Shown: positions 1 through 10,920 of the stretch, in pieces | Position numbering within the stretch: the first letter of the stretch is position 1 | How the letters are laid out: every line of letters begins with the position of its first letter | Assembly (NCBI GenBank): GCA_021234155.1 | Contig: JAJEKV010000046.1 | Location: 6,453,012 to 6,517,011 of the forward strand | Reading direction: 5' to 3' | DNA length: 64,000 nucleotides | DNA from: Isoetes taiwanensis | Lineage: Eukaryota > Streptophyta > Lycopodiopsida > Isoetales > Isoetaceae | The notes under the pieces: generated by a model | What the model saw: only the letters and a program-made list of their open reading frames with translations | Told to the model about the DNA's origin: nothing | The model's database searches: none | Position numbers and translations under genes: made by a program

Positions 1-594
1 CAACCTCCACGCTCTCAGACATATCCCAATATTGCAGCCGAGGTTGACTTACTCAAAGAAGTTGCTGCTTCCCTGCCACGCACTCCCGCACCAGTGGAAC
101 CAGCAGATCCTTTTTCTCATGTACCTCTCGAACTCCAAGAGGAGCTTGCCAAGATCAAAATTCCTTTAAGCTTGGCAACCATTTTAAAACTCTGTCCTGC
201 TCTCAAGGACCAGTTACCACTCCCAACTGTTTTAGTTGGGGCTGTGGCTACCTCTACACCCACGGTCCATGCAACGGTGGGAAATCAGCAAGTCAACCAT
301 GTTCAAATCGATGGAGGTAGTGCAGTCAATCTCATCACGGACAAACTCCGCAAACAAATGGGCATCACACAACTCTTTCGTGCCCCATATGACATCAAAT
401 TGGCTAATGGCCATATCACGAGACCTCAAGGCGTCACACCTATTCTACACATCAACATTGGTGATCTCCGCTTTCCCATGGAATTTGGAGTTTGGAAAGC
501 TGGTGAAGATCCAGGTGACTATGAAATGCTGGTGGGGAGACCCTTTCTCCGCCCGGGCAAAGAGTATCCATTCTTGGGCCCACGGACCGCTTAG
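1..594 (+). pseudogene. Retropepsin region of element A
   Basis: The frame is open from the first base. It encodes a Pro-rich linker, then an aspartic protease core: IDGGSAVNLIT, where IDGG replaces the usual D-T/S-G triad, followed by a substrate-loop region and the C-terminal MLVGRPFL, the equivalent of the LLGRPWL flap partner. The protease would cut the Gag-Pol polyprotein in the virus-like particle. The frame stops at 592-594 just after this motif and the downstream pol sequence is in other frames, so the polyprotein is broken. The second Gly in place of Thr/Ser in the active-site triad probably abolishes activity. Confidence 0.75.
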
Positions 595-976
595 TCATCA
601 CGATGGTCATCTCAATGCCACAATGGACTTGCAAACAGGCGGATCATTTCCGTTGACAATGCGGAACCCTCTCTCTCGACACCGATTCTCAAGGCGCCGT
701 AACATTTATCAAGTTCGGGCTACCCTGGCGTCGCCTCGTCATCCTACCCTAATATGCTGATCCTTGGGGAGAAATGACTCTTGATCGGGACCGGTGGCTG
801 CCTTGCTTGACCCTACCGGCTCCTTGCAATCGAATCCAACGTTGATCACTTTTCGAGATACGGACACTCCGGCAGAATCCCTGGCGATGTACACGCCGTC
901 ATGAAGCAACCAACCGCTAGATGACACCGGAGCAACCTCTTTTTTTTTTACCACGCAAAGTGCCACGCATCCGGTT

Positions 977-2025
977 ATGCTCCAACCTCCCGCACACATT
1001 GTCCAGGATACTGAAGTCATACCCCATATTCAGACTCCTGAAGTCGAAATTGTGGATGTTGGCAACAATCAACCTGTCCGTATTGCTGCAAACCTTCCGG
1101 CTCCTTATCGTAACAGGGCCGTCAAAGCCGCTCAAAAATTCAAACACATTTTCGCCTGGAGTTACAAAGATCTGCGGGGAATCAACAAAAGCTTGGGGGA
1201 ACTCACCATTCCTACCAAATCTGATGCACGACCAGTGTAGCAACGACAGTACAGGCTCAACCCTAATTACCGTGATCGCGTCAAGGCGGAAATTGACAAA
1301 CTCCTTGTTGCAGTTTGATCTATGAGGTCAAACATTCTCGAATGGTGAGCCCTATCGTCATTGCCCTTAAGCACAATGGTAAGATCCGCGCCTGTGTAGA
1401 CTATCGGAAACTCAATCGGGCCACGGAAGGGCGTGATCATTTTCCACTTCCCTTCACGTACCAAGTTCGGAAGAAGTGGTCGGACATGAGATGTACTCCT
1501 TTATGGATGGTTTCTCGGCTACAATCAGATCTCCATCAAAGAATCTGATCAACTCAAGACCACTTTCACCACCCCGGGGGCACTTTTTTGCCTACAAGGT
1601 GGTTCCTTTTGGATTATCCAACTTCGCCTTCAACATTTCAACGCATCATGCTCTCCGTTTTTCATGATTTCATGAAGGACAATCCCTTCTTGCAAATTTT
1701 TCAAGATGACTTCTCTGCCCTCAGCCCATGGCTGACCATTTGGATAAATTGGAACTTCGTCTTTCAGAAATGTGATGAGTCCGGCATTAGTCTCAATCCC
1801 GAGAAATGCACCTTTAAGCGCCACTTCGGTGTTCGTTAGGCCATGTTGTCGACAAAAGCGGAATCACCACCGATCCCCGCCAAAATCGGTTGTGTGCTAA
1901 AAGCTCAAGCACCAGCCAATATCAAAGAGACACGCTCTTTCCTAGGAAAGGTCAATTATTACTCCACCTTCATACCGGATCGGCGACCATTGCGGATCCC
2001 ATTCATAAACTCACGGGTGATTTAA
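977..2025 (+). pseudogene. Reverse transcriptase of element A, frameshifted
   Basis: Four overlapping frames together read as a Ty3/gypsy RT: the pre-RT linker with FAWSYKDLRGI (977-1240), QRQYRLNPNYRDRVKAEIDKLL (1240-1315), VSPIVIALKHNGKIRACVDYRKLN (1345-1415), MDGFSGYNQISI-like sequence (around 1500-1540), VVPFGLSNFAFNI (1600-1640), FQDDF in the position of the catalytic YxDD (around 1700), then a LINPEKC-type segment and the thumb/connection (ETRSFLGKVNYYSTFIPD, to about 1980). There are at least three frame changes and several stops. The first residue of the catalytic pair region is altered. It cannot make an active enzyme. Confidence 0.8.
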
Positions 2026-2067
2026 TCCACCTGGCTTGAATTCCCAGGTGAAGTCGCTTCCAACAAA

Positions 2068-2558
2068 TTGAAGCTTTTGCTTACTCGAACACCTTGCCGG
2101 TACTTGTTCCTCCTCAATGGGACAAGCCCTTTCACGCTCATGTCGATGTCTCGGCGTTTGCTATTTGAGCTGTTCTTTCTCAAGAATATGATCGCATTAA
2201 TCGATAAACCAAATCGCTATGCCCGTAGAAAACTCAATTCTGGCGGAAGCGCAACTATTCTCGCCACGGGCGTGAAGCTTTGGGTCTCATTTTCTGTGGT
2301 CCAACGCTTCCGTCATTACCTTTTTGGGCAACAAATCAAGTTCTTTGTGGACCACCAAGCACTTCTCTATTTGATCAACAAATCCACGCCCACGGGTCGC
2401 ATTGCTCGTTGGGTCCTTCTTCTCAAGAATTTGCTCCTTTGAAATCGCTCATAAGGTCGGCAAAATCTCATGTTGTTCCGGATTATCTTTCACGCATCCA
2501 CACGGATGATCCCGCCACAGAGTCTCGGGCGCCTTTCCCGATGCTCAACTTTTTTTAG
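2068..2558 (+). pseudogene. RNase H of element A, frameshifted
   Basis: Readable motifs are RHYLFGQQIKFFVDHQALLYLINK (2310-2385), the usual HYLxGxxFxxxTDHxxL block in which the catalytic TD has become VD, followed in another frame by SHVVPDYLSRI (2460-2500), the NVVADALSR-like end of the domain. The domain would degrade RNA in the RNA/DNA hybrid during reverse transcription. The N-terminal catalytic Asp segment is not clearly recognisable and the frame is shifted near 2430. Confidence 0.7.
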
Positions 2559-2582
2559 TCACGGCAACACCACATTGGTTCC

Positions 2583-3840
2583 ATGATTTTCAGCGGTACC
2601 TCCTCACGGGTGCTCTTCCACCCGGAAGATGAGGCGGCTCTCTCACCTTGGCGACAATCCTTGCCGCCATCAATTTCTCCGAGAGGTCCGCGGACTACAC
2701 CATGGTTGCTTTGGACATCTCTACAAAAAGGTAAGGACACCATCCTTCGACGCCGTGTTCTCCCTCATGAAGTTCCGGACATTGTTCGAGAAGCTCATCA
2801 AGGGCTCGGTGGTGGTCATTTTCATGGTGACACCACGCACGCAAAAAATTCTTCTTGCCGGTATTATTGGCCCACGCTCTTCAAAGATGCTCACGCCCAC
2901 GCGCCCTTGCGTGTGACGCTTGCCGGTGGTGGGGCCCACGCCCGCGGCGCTTCCCTTGACGCCGCCACGCCCACTTCCTTCAGCAAATGGGGAATGGACT
3001 TTGTGGGACCCATAGACCCTCCCGGCGGCACACTGCGTCTTCGATACATCCCGGTTCTCACCGACCACGCCACCAAATGGGCGGAAGCTTGTGCACTTCC
3101 GGACAACACCGCCGCAAGCAATGCCAATGAGTCCTCTATCAACAAATCATCACGCGATTCGGCCGCCCCACCTGAGCTGGTCGTGATCGTGGTGTTCATT
3201 TCATCAATCATACTATCAAAGAGCTGACGGATTATCTCTTGATACATCATCACAAGAGCACACCTTACTATCCTCAAGGCAATGGGTTGGCGAAAAAGCA
3301 CCAACAAAACTCGGTCACCATTCTCAAGAAAATTTGTGGCGCTTCCCGCATGCATTGGCGGACAAAACTTCCTACGCTTCTTTGGGCCTACAATACTTGT
3401 TTCAAGATTGCTACGGGTCACACTCCTTTTAAATTGGTTTATGGACAGAAGCTCTCATGCCCTTTGAATTCATTCTTCCAACACTCCGGTTTCAACCAGC
3501 TCTCGCTCATAATCCACCAAATGCTCTCAAAGAACGGGTCTATCAATTAGAACAGTTGGATGAACTTCGCGAGGATGCTTATATTCGAAGTTCTTCATGG
3601 ACAACAGCTTGCAAAAATCTTTACATGACAAACGTTTGAAGACAAAAACATTCAAACAAGGAGATTTGGTTCTTCTTTATGATTCCGTGTACAAAAATTT
3701 TCCGGTAAACTCAAGTTTCGTTGGCTTTGGCCCTTATCAAATTGTTCAAGTGGTTCACCAAGTGTTTTCCAACTCGCTGAATTAGATGGCACTCCATTAC
3801 CTACATTAGTTAATGGTTTTCGCCTCAAAACATTTCAGCA
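2583..3840 (+). pseudogene. Integrase of element A, frameshifted
   Basis: The zinc-binding HHCC region is visible as HQGLGGGHFHGDTTHAK (2795-2850) followed by YYWPTLFKD, but the Cys pair is degraded. The core starts at KWGMDFVGPI (2985-3015, first catalytic Asp), then TDHATKWAEA (3060-3090). The later core appears as HHKSTPYYPQGNGLAKKHQQ (3248-3305), in which the catalytic Glu position reads as Lys. The C-terminal part has GDLVLLYDS and GPYQIV (3660-3745) and ends near LVNGFRLKTFQHT. Several frame changes lie between these blocks. The element could not integrate on its own. Confidence 0.75.
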
Positions 3841-4023
3841 CACGTAAAGTGAACATCCCAACACGTAGACAGCCTCGAATCAAACACCACAGAAAGTGAC
3901 TAGAAAGGCGGTAGATTATATTATAGTGGAGAATTTTTACAAAATGTGGGCGCAGCCCAGCTATTTCCGCTATGGGCACTGCCCTATATACAAAAACGGG
4001 CTCAGAGCCCTATCTACTAAGTC
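3841..4023. other. Post-integrase spacer of element A
   Basis: No coding signal is seen. It contains short GGGC-rich repeats (GGGCGCAGCCCAGC, GGGCACTGCCC, GGGCTCAGAGCCC near 3950-4005) that could form small hairpins just downstream of the end of the antisense reading frame. Confidence 0.4.
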
Positions 4024-4933
4024 CTAAGAGGAAAAACCCTCTACTCGGGTTCGGCAGCGGGTGATGCTGAGGAGGAGATGGTAGAGGTTCTCGCTCCCAT
4101 CCCAAATAAGGTGCGAGAACCACCTCCATCCCGTTGGTCTTTGGGTCGGGATGTTCAGCCATCCCGCACACCAGCCGTCCATCACGAATGCCACGCGGTT
4201 GTGGCAGCGCCGAAGATCCGAGCAGTTCATCTTACGGGTGATCCACTCGGCGGTTAAATCGGCATGGTGCAATCTTCGTTCAAACCAGCAGCAGCCATAC
4301 TGAGCGCCATCGGATGCCTTCGTTTCTCTCGGTTCGTCTTATATAGCCAACTGAGGACCTCCTTGTCGACGTGGACCAATCACACAAATCGCCAACGTGG
4401 TTTGCAATGCAAGGCTTTGTTTCTAAAAGGAGAATCTGTTTCTCCCGCCGCATATCTAGCCATGGTACCTTGACACATTCCTTTTAATGATATCCCACTT
4501 GAGTTGCCGCATTGAATGCCCTTCCTTCTTTTCACCCGTCGAACATTAATGGGTGTCCTTTGCCATCTGTCACATCCGATCTTTCTTTCACGTCCTCATC
4601 CTCACCGTCCATTTGCTTCTTCTCCCTTACGTTTTGGGGACTTAGCCAAATTTTTGCCTCTCAATCTCCTTCTTAGCATCTTTTGACACCGCATCATCAA
4701 TGGTTCTGTTTCACACTCTTCATACCTCTTCACCTCCAGGTTAATGCGCCCTAAAACAAACCTTTTTCGTTCCTCTGCGCCTTCATCCTCCGTGCTTGAC
4801 TTTTCGTCTTCCGCCTTTGGCATCTCTCTTCGTTACGCAAATCATTCTCATGGCTGCCCCAAGATTTTCTACACTTCAAATTCTTTGCTCCCAAGGATCC
4901 GGCCCTTTTGCCTCTGTATCCTTCTTGACGCAA
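4024..4933 (-). pseudogene. Degenerate antisense reading frame between pol and the post-pol ORFs
   Basis: On the - strand, two or three frames read continuously through this segment. The upstream part (4933-4565) is highly charged and basic (KAEDEKSSTEDEGAEERKR, RRRLRGKNLAKSPKRKGEE, GEDEDVKERSDV). The downstream part (4300-4024) has a different composition, including ADLTAEWITRKMNCSDLRRCHNR and GWCAGWLNIPTQRPTGW. The frame has stops near 4470, 4430 and 4340. No family is recognised. Some Tat-group plant elements (the Grande group is the known example) carry an antisense gene in this position, which is why I report it. The alternative is random open frame in A/G-rich sequence. Confidence 0.35.
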
Positions 4934-4979
4934 CTTTCCGCGAAGCCCTTTGTTGGCCCCAATAAAGATGTCATTTGAG

Positions 4980-6217
4980 CGACACCAGCTTTTACAATTT
5001 TCTCAAATGGAACTTCCGGCTCCAAATCCCGCCTGATTCGCGGCTCATCGCCAATATTGTTAACAGCCCCAAGTGGGGTACACCACCATGTGGGTCGATG
5101 GCACCACTATTTCATTGACTCAACACTTGATTTCGAGGTATTTCATATTCCCTTGCACACTCCTTGTGTATCATGGTCTGCTATACAGATATAGATGTCC
5201 GCGAGTTTGGTGCACCCGCTTATCACGCTAATGTCCATCGCCCCGACCAATATCGACAAGCCTCATGAGACCTTTGTAAAATTTTTTGTGGCGCAAATTC
5301 CTTGGGTATTCTATCAAGAACACCCATATCAATAAGCCTTTCTATAACCTGGTCCTTCTTTGCTACACACTCCAAGCACCACATAGATTGGCCCCAAATG
5401 ATGTTCTATCGTCTTCTCCAAGAAATGGACCGCCTTCGGGGTACCACTTCCATTTCTGAAGTTTCTGTGGGAGGGCACTTTCAAGCCCTCATCCGTCATT
5501 ACTTCCCTCCCACACCACCAAATTCTCATACTTCCACTCAGCGCTCCCTTCCAGTCAATCACCAAGTTGGCACATCACGCCCATCTTCCCCTGGTCATGA
5601 CCACACTCACACTCATGTCACTGTCTCTTCCTCCGCTACACCATCCACTTCAAACCATTTTTCACAAACCTCCCAAACCAGGCAACAGCCAATTCCACCA
5701 CCACAACACCCTCGTCAGTTGTTGTATCAGTATCAGCAGGATGCTCAAGCTGCTGCACTTAAGTTACAGGAATCCCAAGACGCTCTTATGAGCGGGGTTC
5801 AACGGGCACTAGAGGCCTCTGATGCGGTACACCAAGACCTTCAAGCTGCAACTGCCCAAGTTGCAACTTTGGAGGCCAAACTTCAAGACAAGCATGAAGC
5901 TCTCTTACAGGCTCATGCGGATCTCAAGAGTACACAAGCTCAAGTCAGCCAACTCGCAGATCAGCAGGCTCAGCTCCAGTCAGAAATTCAGACTCTATTG
6001 GAGCACAACAAGTCCAAAGCTGCTCTCCGAAAGTACCAAGGATGAAGATATTAAGAAACTCAATGCCTTGTACTTTCGAATCTGTGGTGAAAATTTCCGC
6101 ACTCAAGTTCAAAATCTTTCAGCCCGAGATGCTCAAGTTGCCTCCTTGACGACTTCGGCTTTCTACACAGACCTCTCGGATCACCTCTCTTCAAGATCGG
6201 CTTTACGAGGTGCGTAA
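4980..6217 (+). pseudogene. Post-pol ORF 1 of element A: Pro/Ser-rich then coiled-coil protein
   Basis: The main open frame begins at 5302 and runs to 6045; related coding sequence in other frames precedes it from about 4980 and follows it to 6217. It reads as a short globular part (DWPQMMFYRLLQEMDRLRG), a Pro/Ser/His-rich linker (5510-5720), and a long Gln/Ala-rich heptad region (5730-6045) such as LQAATAQVATLEAKLQDKHEALL, followed after a frameshift by EDIKKLNALYFRICGENFRTQ. The heptads make a coiled coil likely. No enzyme motif is seen. It could be an extra retroelement gene or a captured host sequence; the role is unknown. Confidence 0.55.
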
Positions 6218-7830
6218 ACGAAAATACTACTCGATGGCCGGAGATTGCCGTGGTTTCGCCTCAATACACCGTGGAAATCTTCCTCCCGGGTCAATCCTTC
6301 TCGAGCTGGTCCAGGACTGGCCACGCCTCCTACTTGAAAAGGACAATAGGATCCGTGGATCTCGAACAAATACCGCAGCAAGCTATTCACCTGGCGATGA
6401 GGCTCAAACCAAACTTGACGCCGGACTTCAATTCTTCACGCTGAATGCCGCTGGACTTCCCAGCTCCCTCCTGCTATCATGATTATGTGGTTGCTCGACG
6501 CCACCTCTTCCTTTCAAAGTGGCACGCAGCTGATGGCCCTGTGGATATCCCACTGAGCAGTGCTGATTTTTCTCGGATTTGGCCAGAACTCTCCATTGAA
6601 GACAAAGGGTTGTGTTGTGCCCTTGTTGTCTTTGATCTCATACACTGTGCCGATCCCGACTTTCTCACTTTCCGCGTGGTTCAGCCCATGGCTTATATCT
6701 TTCATGATTTCTATCTGGGTGATACACAGGAAAATTTTGGCAATGGGCCACGCCAGCTGTTCCAGGGTGATCCCACTGCGCAATGGGTGCTTCAGGATAA
6801 CAATCCATATCTTGCGGATCCTGCTCAGACCAAAACTTTTCATCAGGAGTACATGCCTGAGCTTGCCAATCATTTATCTCTCTGGCAAGCGGAAGCGCTG
6901 CAACAAATAAGGAAGTATCTAGGACATCCCGAAGATCTTCCCTATGCACAAGTCTATATGCAAAGACCTTGCTGGTTTACAATCGCCATGTGCTCGTTGG
7001 ATAGCAAGACGGTCCCCACAGATGGGATAGCCCTCCCCGTCAACTCTCAACTCTCTGCTTCTCTTTGGGACCGGCCGGTGTCGCACTTGATCCGATCTTG
7101 TCACCAATTCGTGGAGATCGCCAAGAACCCACGCCACGGGCATGGTTCCTTCTCCCTATGCTTCCCCTGGGTGTACCTCCACGCCCCCAAAGTTCCCCGA
7201 CTTCGATTGGCGCCTTCCTTTTTGGACCAAGGTCATGGATGGTCATGCAGCCGGACACCACCTCGGATCTCGACGGATCTCCGTGGGATCCACGCTTTGT
7301 TCGCCCGATCACATTGGGAAGAAGGTGCTACTCGACAACACCACAAATTGGATCTACATTGCTAATGAGCGTGGTTGGCAAATAGCCACGCGGATGCGCT
7401 TCATGGTCTCAACACCTTCTTGCGAAACGCCTCCACCTCACCTTCCTTCGTCCATCTTCAAGCAGATTTTGCGCTGCCCTCAAATGCATTTTGCTCAGCT
7501 CCTTAAATCGGCAAATCCCCATTTTTCACTTTGCAATCCCAATGCGGCGTCGGTGCTTTTGGCCTTGACCTGTCTCCTCATGGAGTGTCGGTACATTTCT
7601 TCGGGCATCCCACGCTGCACTTGAAGACATGGTACGCCTCGTTTTTCTTATTGATGCTGATCCTGCCCTTTGGCCAAGACACACCTCAAGCTCTTCAATC
7701 ACGCCAAGATCTCATCAGCCAAGCACCATAATGGAGCCCGGCCTCACTCCCCGTGAGGGATCACTTTCAGATCGATGGCTTCCCTCAGCCTCCAAACGCT
7801 TCCTCCTTTTCTTCACTCTGAGTGTCGTTT
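6218..7830 (+). pseudogene. Post-pol ORF 2 of element A, unknown protein
   Basis: The best frame is 6445-7365. The reading switches near 7150-7200 to the frame ending at 7624, where PDFDWRLPFWTKVMDGH and NWIYIANERGWQIATRMRF continue the protein. The sequence is Trp- and Phe-rich and globular in composition (RIWPELSIEDKGLCCALVVFDL, QPMAYIFHDFYLGD, ANHLSLWQAEALQQIRKYLG). No signal peptide or membrane segment is evident, so I do not call it an envelope protein. I do not recognise the family. The single clear frameshift and the absence of other domains suggest a decayed gene of about 400 residues that belonged to the element. Confidence 0.5.
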
Positions 7831-7842
7831 GGTGGGGGGGAG
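7830..7842 (+). promoter_or_regulatory. Polypurine tract of element A
   Basis: TGGTGGGGGGGAG lies directly before the TG that opens the LTR. This is the expected plus-strand priming site for reverse transcription. Confidence 0.7.
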
Positions 7843-8341
7843 TGTTAGTCCTGTGCCTCCTGGTACAGGACTATTCATGCATACGACAGACCAGGTCAAG
7901 CTCAAAGATCCTCAGTCAACCACGGGTCAGACATCCAAGCTTCCACAGAAGACTAAGCAGGCCACGCAGTCAAAGCCTTTGGCTCCCGTCAAGAGGCGCC
8001 GCTCAGACAAGTGACGGCCCGTCACCCGCCAAATCGGCCAGGCGTGATTCCAGGCACTTCAAGAGGCACCGCCAACATTCCTGCAAATCAGGCCTCCTTC
8101 CAGGAGTCGGCACCGAGATCAGTCAGAGTGTCTATATTGGGCCCAAGGCCATTGTACTATATATATGAGTAGAGTTAGCTCATAAGTTTTTAGATGAGTT
8201 TTGAGTCTTGTCTCATTTCAGTTTTCTCTCTATTGCGAGAGCTCATGTATTTTCATCATTGATATCAAGGAAGCTTATCATCTTTCTTCCATTTGTTCTG
8301 TTCTCTGCGTTTTCTTCTCTTTCAGCAAATCCCGCGTGACA
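7843..8341 (+). repeat. 3' LTR of element A (499 bp)
   Basis: The segment starts TGTTAGTCC right after the polypurine tract and ends with GCGTGACA, giving the canonical TG...CA boundaries. It contains a TATA-like run (TACTATATATATGAG, 8155-8169) followed by a T-rich leader, as expected for U3 and R. The partner 5' LTR is outside the window, so the boundaries rest on the polypurine tract, the dinucleotides and the internal TATA box. Confidence 0.65.
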
Positions 8342-8567
8342 TAGTCCCCCGGACTCTCCTGTTAGATCCACGGGTCCTCACAGAGGGCTGTCTTCCAGGA
8401 GTTCCCGAACCCAGACCCCAAACACCAACAAACGGCCATGTAGTGTTTTTTGCTTTGTTTTGCTTAGATTTGCACTTCATGGTAGTTCATTTGGAGACCT
8501 ATAACCTTAGAACAAAAGTCTCTCCCATCAAGAACCCTTGTGCACGAAACCCCAGGCAGACCATAGT

Positions 8568-8578
8568 CTATAAAAAGG
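8568..8578 (+). promoter_or_regulatory. TATA box of element B
   Basis: CTATAAAAAGG lies about 110 bp before the first ATG of the accessory ORF, in a context (CCATAGT, then a T/C-rich leader) typical of a plant RNA polymerase II promoter. A start site near 8600 is inferred. Confidence 0.5.
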
Positions 8579-8685
8579 GCCTCATTTGCCATTTTGCCTT
8601 CACCAGAACTGTTCCTAGCATCCTAGGCGATTTCCCAACCTTTCGTTGATCCTTGCAAGCCATTTTCTACATTCACCTCTGCTCA

Positions 8686-10218
8686 ATGGCGCCTAGCAAC
8701 TTTGTTAGATGGTATGATGCTGCCAACCACATCCATGACTTCCCTGCTGATCAAGCCTTCCGGGTGTTCGACCATTTGTTTGATCTTCATGCAACCTTGA
8801 CCAAGACACCCTTTTATACTGATATCATTTGCCAATATGACCAACAGATCCTACCCTGGGAAGTTAGCTTACCCCCTAGGGGAGGGAATTGGGTATCTCT
8901 AGAGACGCTTAGCCAAGCCTTAGGAAGAGAGATAGGAGGATCCAAGGGCAAGAACCAGCTGTGGGATAGGACTAGAACCATGCCCGACTACATGACCTGC
9001 AGGCATAATAGGCATGGATACCTCTCATCCCAGACAGCCCTTGCTCTATTCATGCAGTATAAGTCAGTCAATAGGATGGGAGAACCTTCCATTCAGCCTC
9101 TAGACCTAGCACCACTCAACACTCGAAGAAACCAAGGCCACATCATTGAGATAGACTCCTCGGAGTACGAGTACCATGGTACGACATCAGGGACACCAAC
9201 ACTGCAGATCGAGCAAGACTACGAGTAGCTAAGGGAAGAAAACCCGGATTGGGAAAGCAGAGAGGCGATGAGGATCGAGAGGCGCATAGCCAGGCACGAT
9301 GACGACATCAGGCGAGCCTATGAGCCACCAATCGGCATCACAGCCTTATCACCAATAGTCATCGACGGAGAGGAATACATCTTGGCAAACGACATCCTCA
9401 ACCTACCTTACTGCCAAGAAGAAGGGCTTAAAATCGACGAGCTCTTAGGCTTGATGGCACAGGAGCAGAACACCGACCTCATCGACTACTCCTACCAGGA
9501 AATTCCAAGGGAGTTAGCAAAGCGGCACTCCTACGCCGGGGAGACAATGTTAGATATAGCAGCCTATCAGCAGATAAGGGAGATCTATCGACAACAAGAA
9601 CCCATCATCCCAGAGGATGAATTCCAAGAAATACAAAGCAGGTTGTACAAACCAGGAAGAGGCCCAAGCTCTAGCCAAACAGTTCGTTCCAGGAGCATGC
9701 GGGAAGAATCCAGCAGCATCAACCTGGAGAACACAACTACCATGTGGAGAGATCATGAAGACCTTTTGGCAGTAGATGTCTACGGCGGGGCAGCTCAAAG
9801 GAAGGGCACAGGATCACAAAACATAGGCAAGGGTAAGGCGCTCCGCTATTACCTCCCAGTCCTCAGTCAAGGGCAGATGATAGTCTTCCACAAGGAATTC
9901 AACCCAAGAGGGGAAGAGTCCGTGGCGCTCCTCATAGCACTCTCTGGCTTCGGGCAGCACTCCAAGATATACAACCATGCGGATCACATCGTTCTCTTCA
10001 AGAGATCCGTGGCGCTCCACTGCCTCGACTTCGTCAGAGGCCACCTCAGGGACGCGACATTGTCAGTAGTAGCGGCAACCGCACCAGAACTCCCGGCACC
10101 GGAAATGGCCCGAGCACTCGAAGGAGGATCAACCAGGAACATCTTGCGCAACCTCGGCAAAGGCCTTCGGCTTAGGGACGTCAAGAATTTCTTCAAATTG
10201 ACGAGGGGCCATCGATGA
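8686..10218 (+). pseudogene. Accessory ORF of element B, one in-frame amber stop
   Basis: The first frame starts at ATG 8686 and stops at TAG 9226-9228. The same frame stays open through codons of normal composition (REENPDWESREA) into the second part (ATG 9268) and stops at 10216-10218. It therefore reads as one protein of about 510 residues interrupted once. The first part has FVRWYDAANHIHDFP and the ALGREIGGSKGKNQLW region; the second has SPIVIDGEEYILANDILNL and RYYLPVLSQGQMIVF. These last two blocks are matched in element D (32314-33120, - strand), which shows a conserved family gene. No known domain is recognised. Readthrough of the TAG is possible but a mutation is simpler. Confidence 0.65.
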
Positions 10219-10450
10219 TAGACAAATTCTGTTTTAATTATCTTCTAAATTGCATTGAATGCCTTCACTTCTATCTTCTATTATGTATTTTATATTAATG
10301 TGTAACTTTTATATATATTAATGATTATAAATTGTCCTTAATTTATAAGTGCAATTTTGGTATGATTTCTTTTATGCTCAACAATAATTCACTTGTAAAT
10401 AAGGATAAACAATATATAACTTAAGTAACAGTATTGATGACTAATACTTG
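10219..10450 (+). other. Intron-like AT-rich spacer in element B
   Basis: Base composition falls sharply to AT-rich sequence between two coding blocks. It ends with TTGATGACTAATACTTGCAG, which holds a good branch-point match (CTAAT) and a CAG acceptor at the right distance. No certain donor is seen; GGGTAAGG at 9829-9836 inside the accessory ORF is one candidate. Element D has an equivalent AT-rich spacer ending in TTGATATTTTAG at the same place. Confidence 0.5.
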
Positions 10451-10920
10451 CAGCCAGGAACACCGGCTCGAGGTCTCAAGGCCAGGGCCGACATCACCAA
10501 TGGGTACCTAGAAACTTATTTGGGCGTGAACAAGATGACAATAACGAAGAATTGACGGTGGAGACAGTCAACGCCAGGCTCACCCAAATGAGGAACCAGA
10601 TGCATCAGCTGATTCACTGGGCACCCCATTGATGAACGCCTAAGAATATGGACCTGCACCACCACCTCCTCCACCATTACCTCAGCAAGGCGTTGAGGAG
10701 GTTCCACAACCAGAAGAGGAAGGCAATCAGGGAAATGTCAGGGACAGAAAGAGAAAAAGAAGAAACCGAAGGACTCTAACACCATCCAGCTCTAGTTCAT
10801 CAGACACTTCTGGCAGTCAAGACAGCTCTAGCTCAGAGAGTTAGTCCAGTACATCACAGGTAAGAGCCAGGGCAAGGAAGACAGATGACTATCAGAAGAA
10901 AGTTGACAGCGCTATGAGCA
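10451..10920 (+). pseudogene. Ser-rich, basic linker segment upstream of gag in element B
   Basis: After the acceptor the sequence encodes ELTVETVNARLTQMRNQMHQL, then a Pro-rich and acidic linker, a basic run (RDRKRKRRNRRT) and a Ser/Asp-rich run (10790-10850) broken by TAG at 10842-10844. It leads into KKVDSAMS just before gag, where one frame change is needed. The basic plus Ser-rich stretch resembles an SR-like or nuclear-targeting linker. The same order (TIKRQMVQLQQYV, then SKRRRHSSFSD) is found in element D. Confidence 0.6.

Larger units (their letters stand above)
1..8341 (+). mobile_element. Element A: decayed Ty3/gypsy LTR retrotransposon with long post-pol region (5' end outside window)
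   Basis: Order on the + strand is protease, RT, RNase H, integrase (1-3840), then about 4 kb of non-pol sequence, a G-rich polypurine tract and an LTR (7843-8341). The order PR-RT-RH-IN is that of Ty3/gypsy. The protease motif (DGGSAVN) and the GRPFL motif, plus long extra ORFs after pol, recall the non-chromovirus Tat/Athila group, but I cannot prove the lineage by eye. Pol is broken into many frames. The gag and the 5' LTR would lie before position 1. Assigning the 4-8 kb block to this element is inferred from its position between integrase and LTR. Confidence 0.8.

Noticed and set aside
6445-7624. Envelope-like gene in element A
   Set aside because: No signal peptide or transmembrane segment can be seen in either frame, so an envelope role is not supported.
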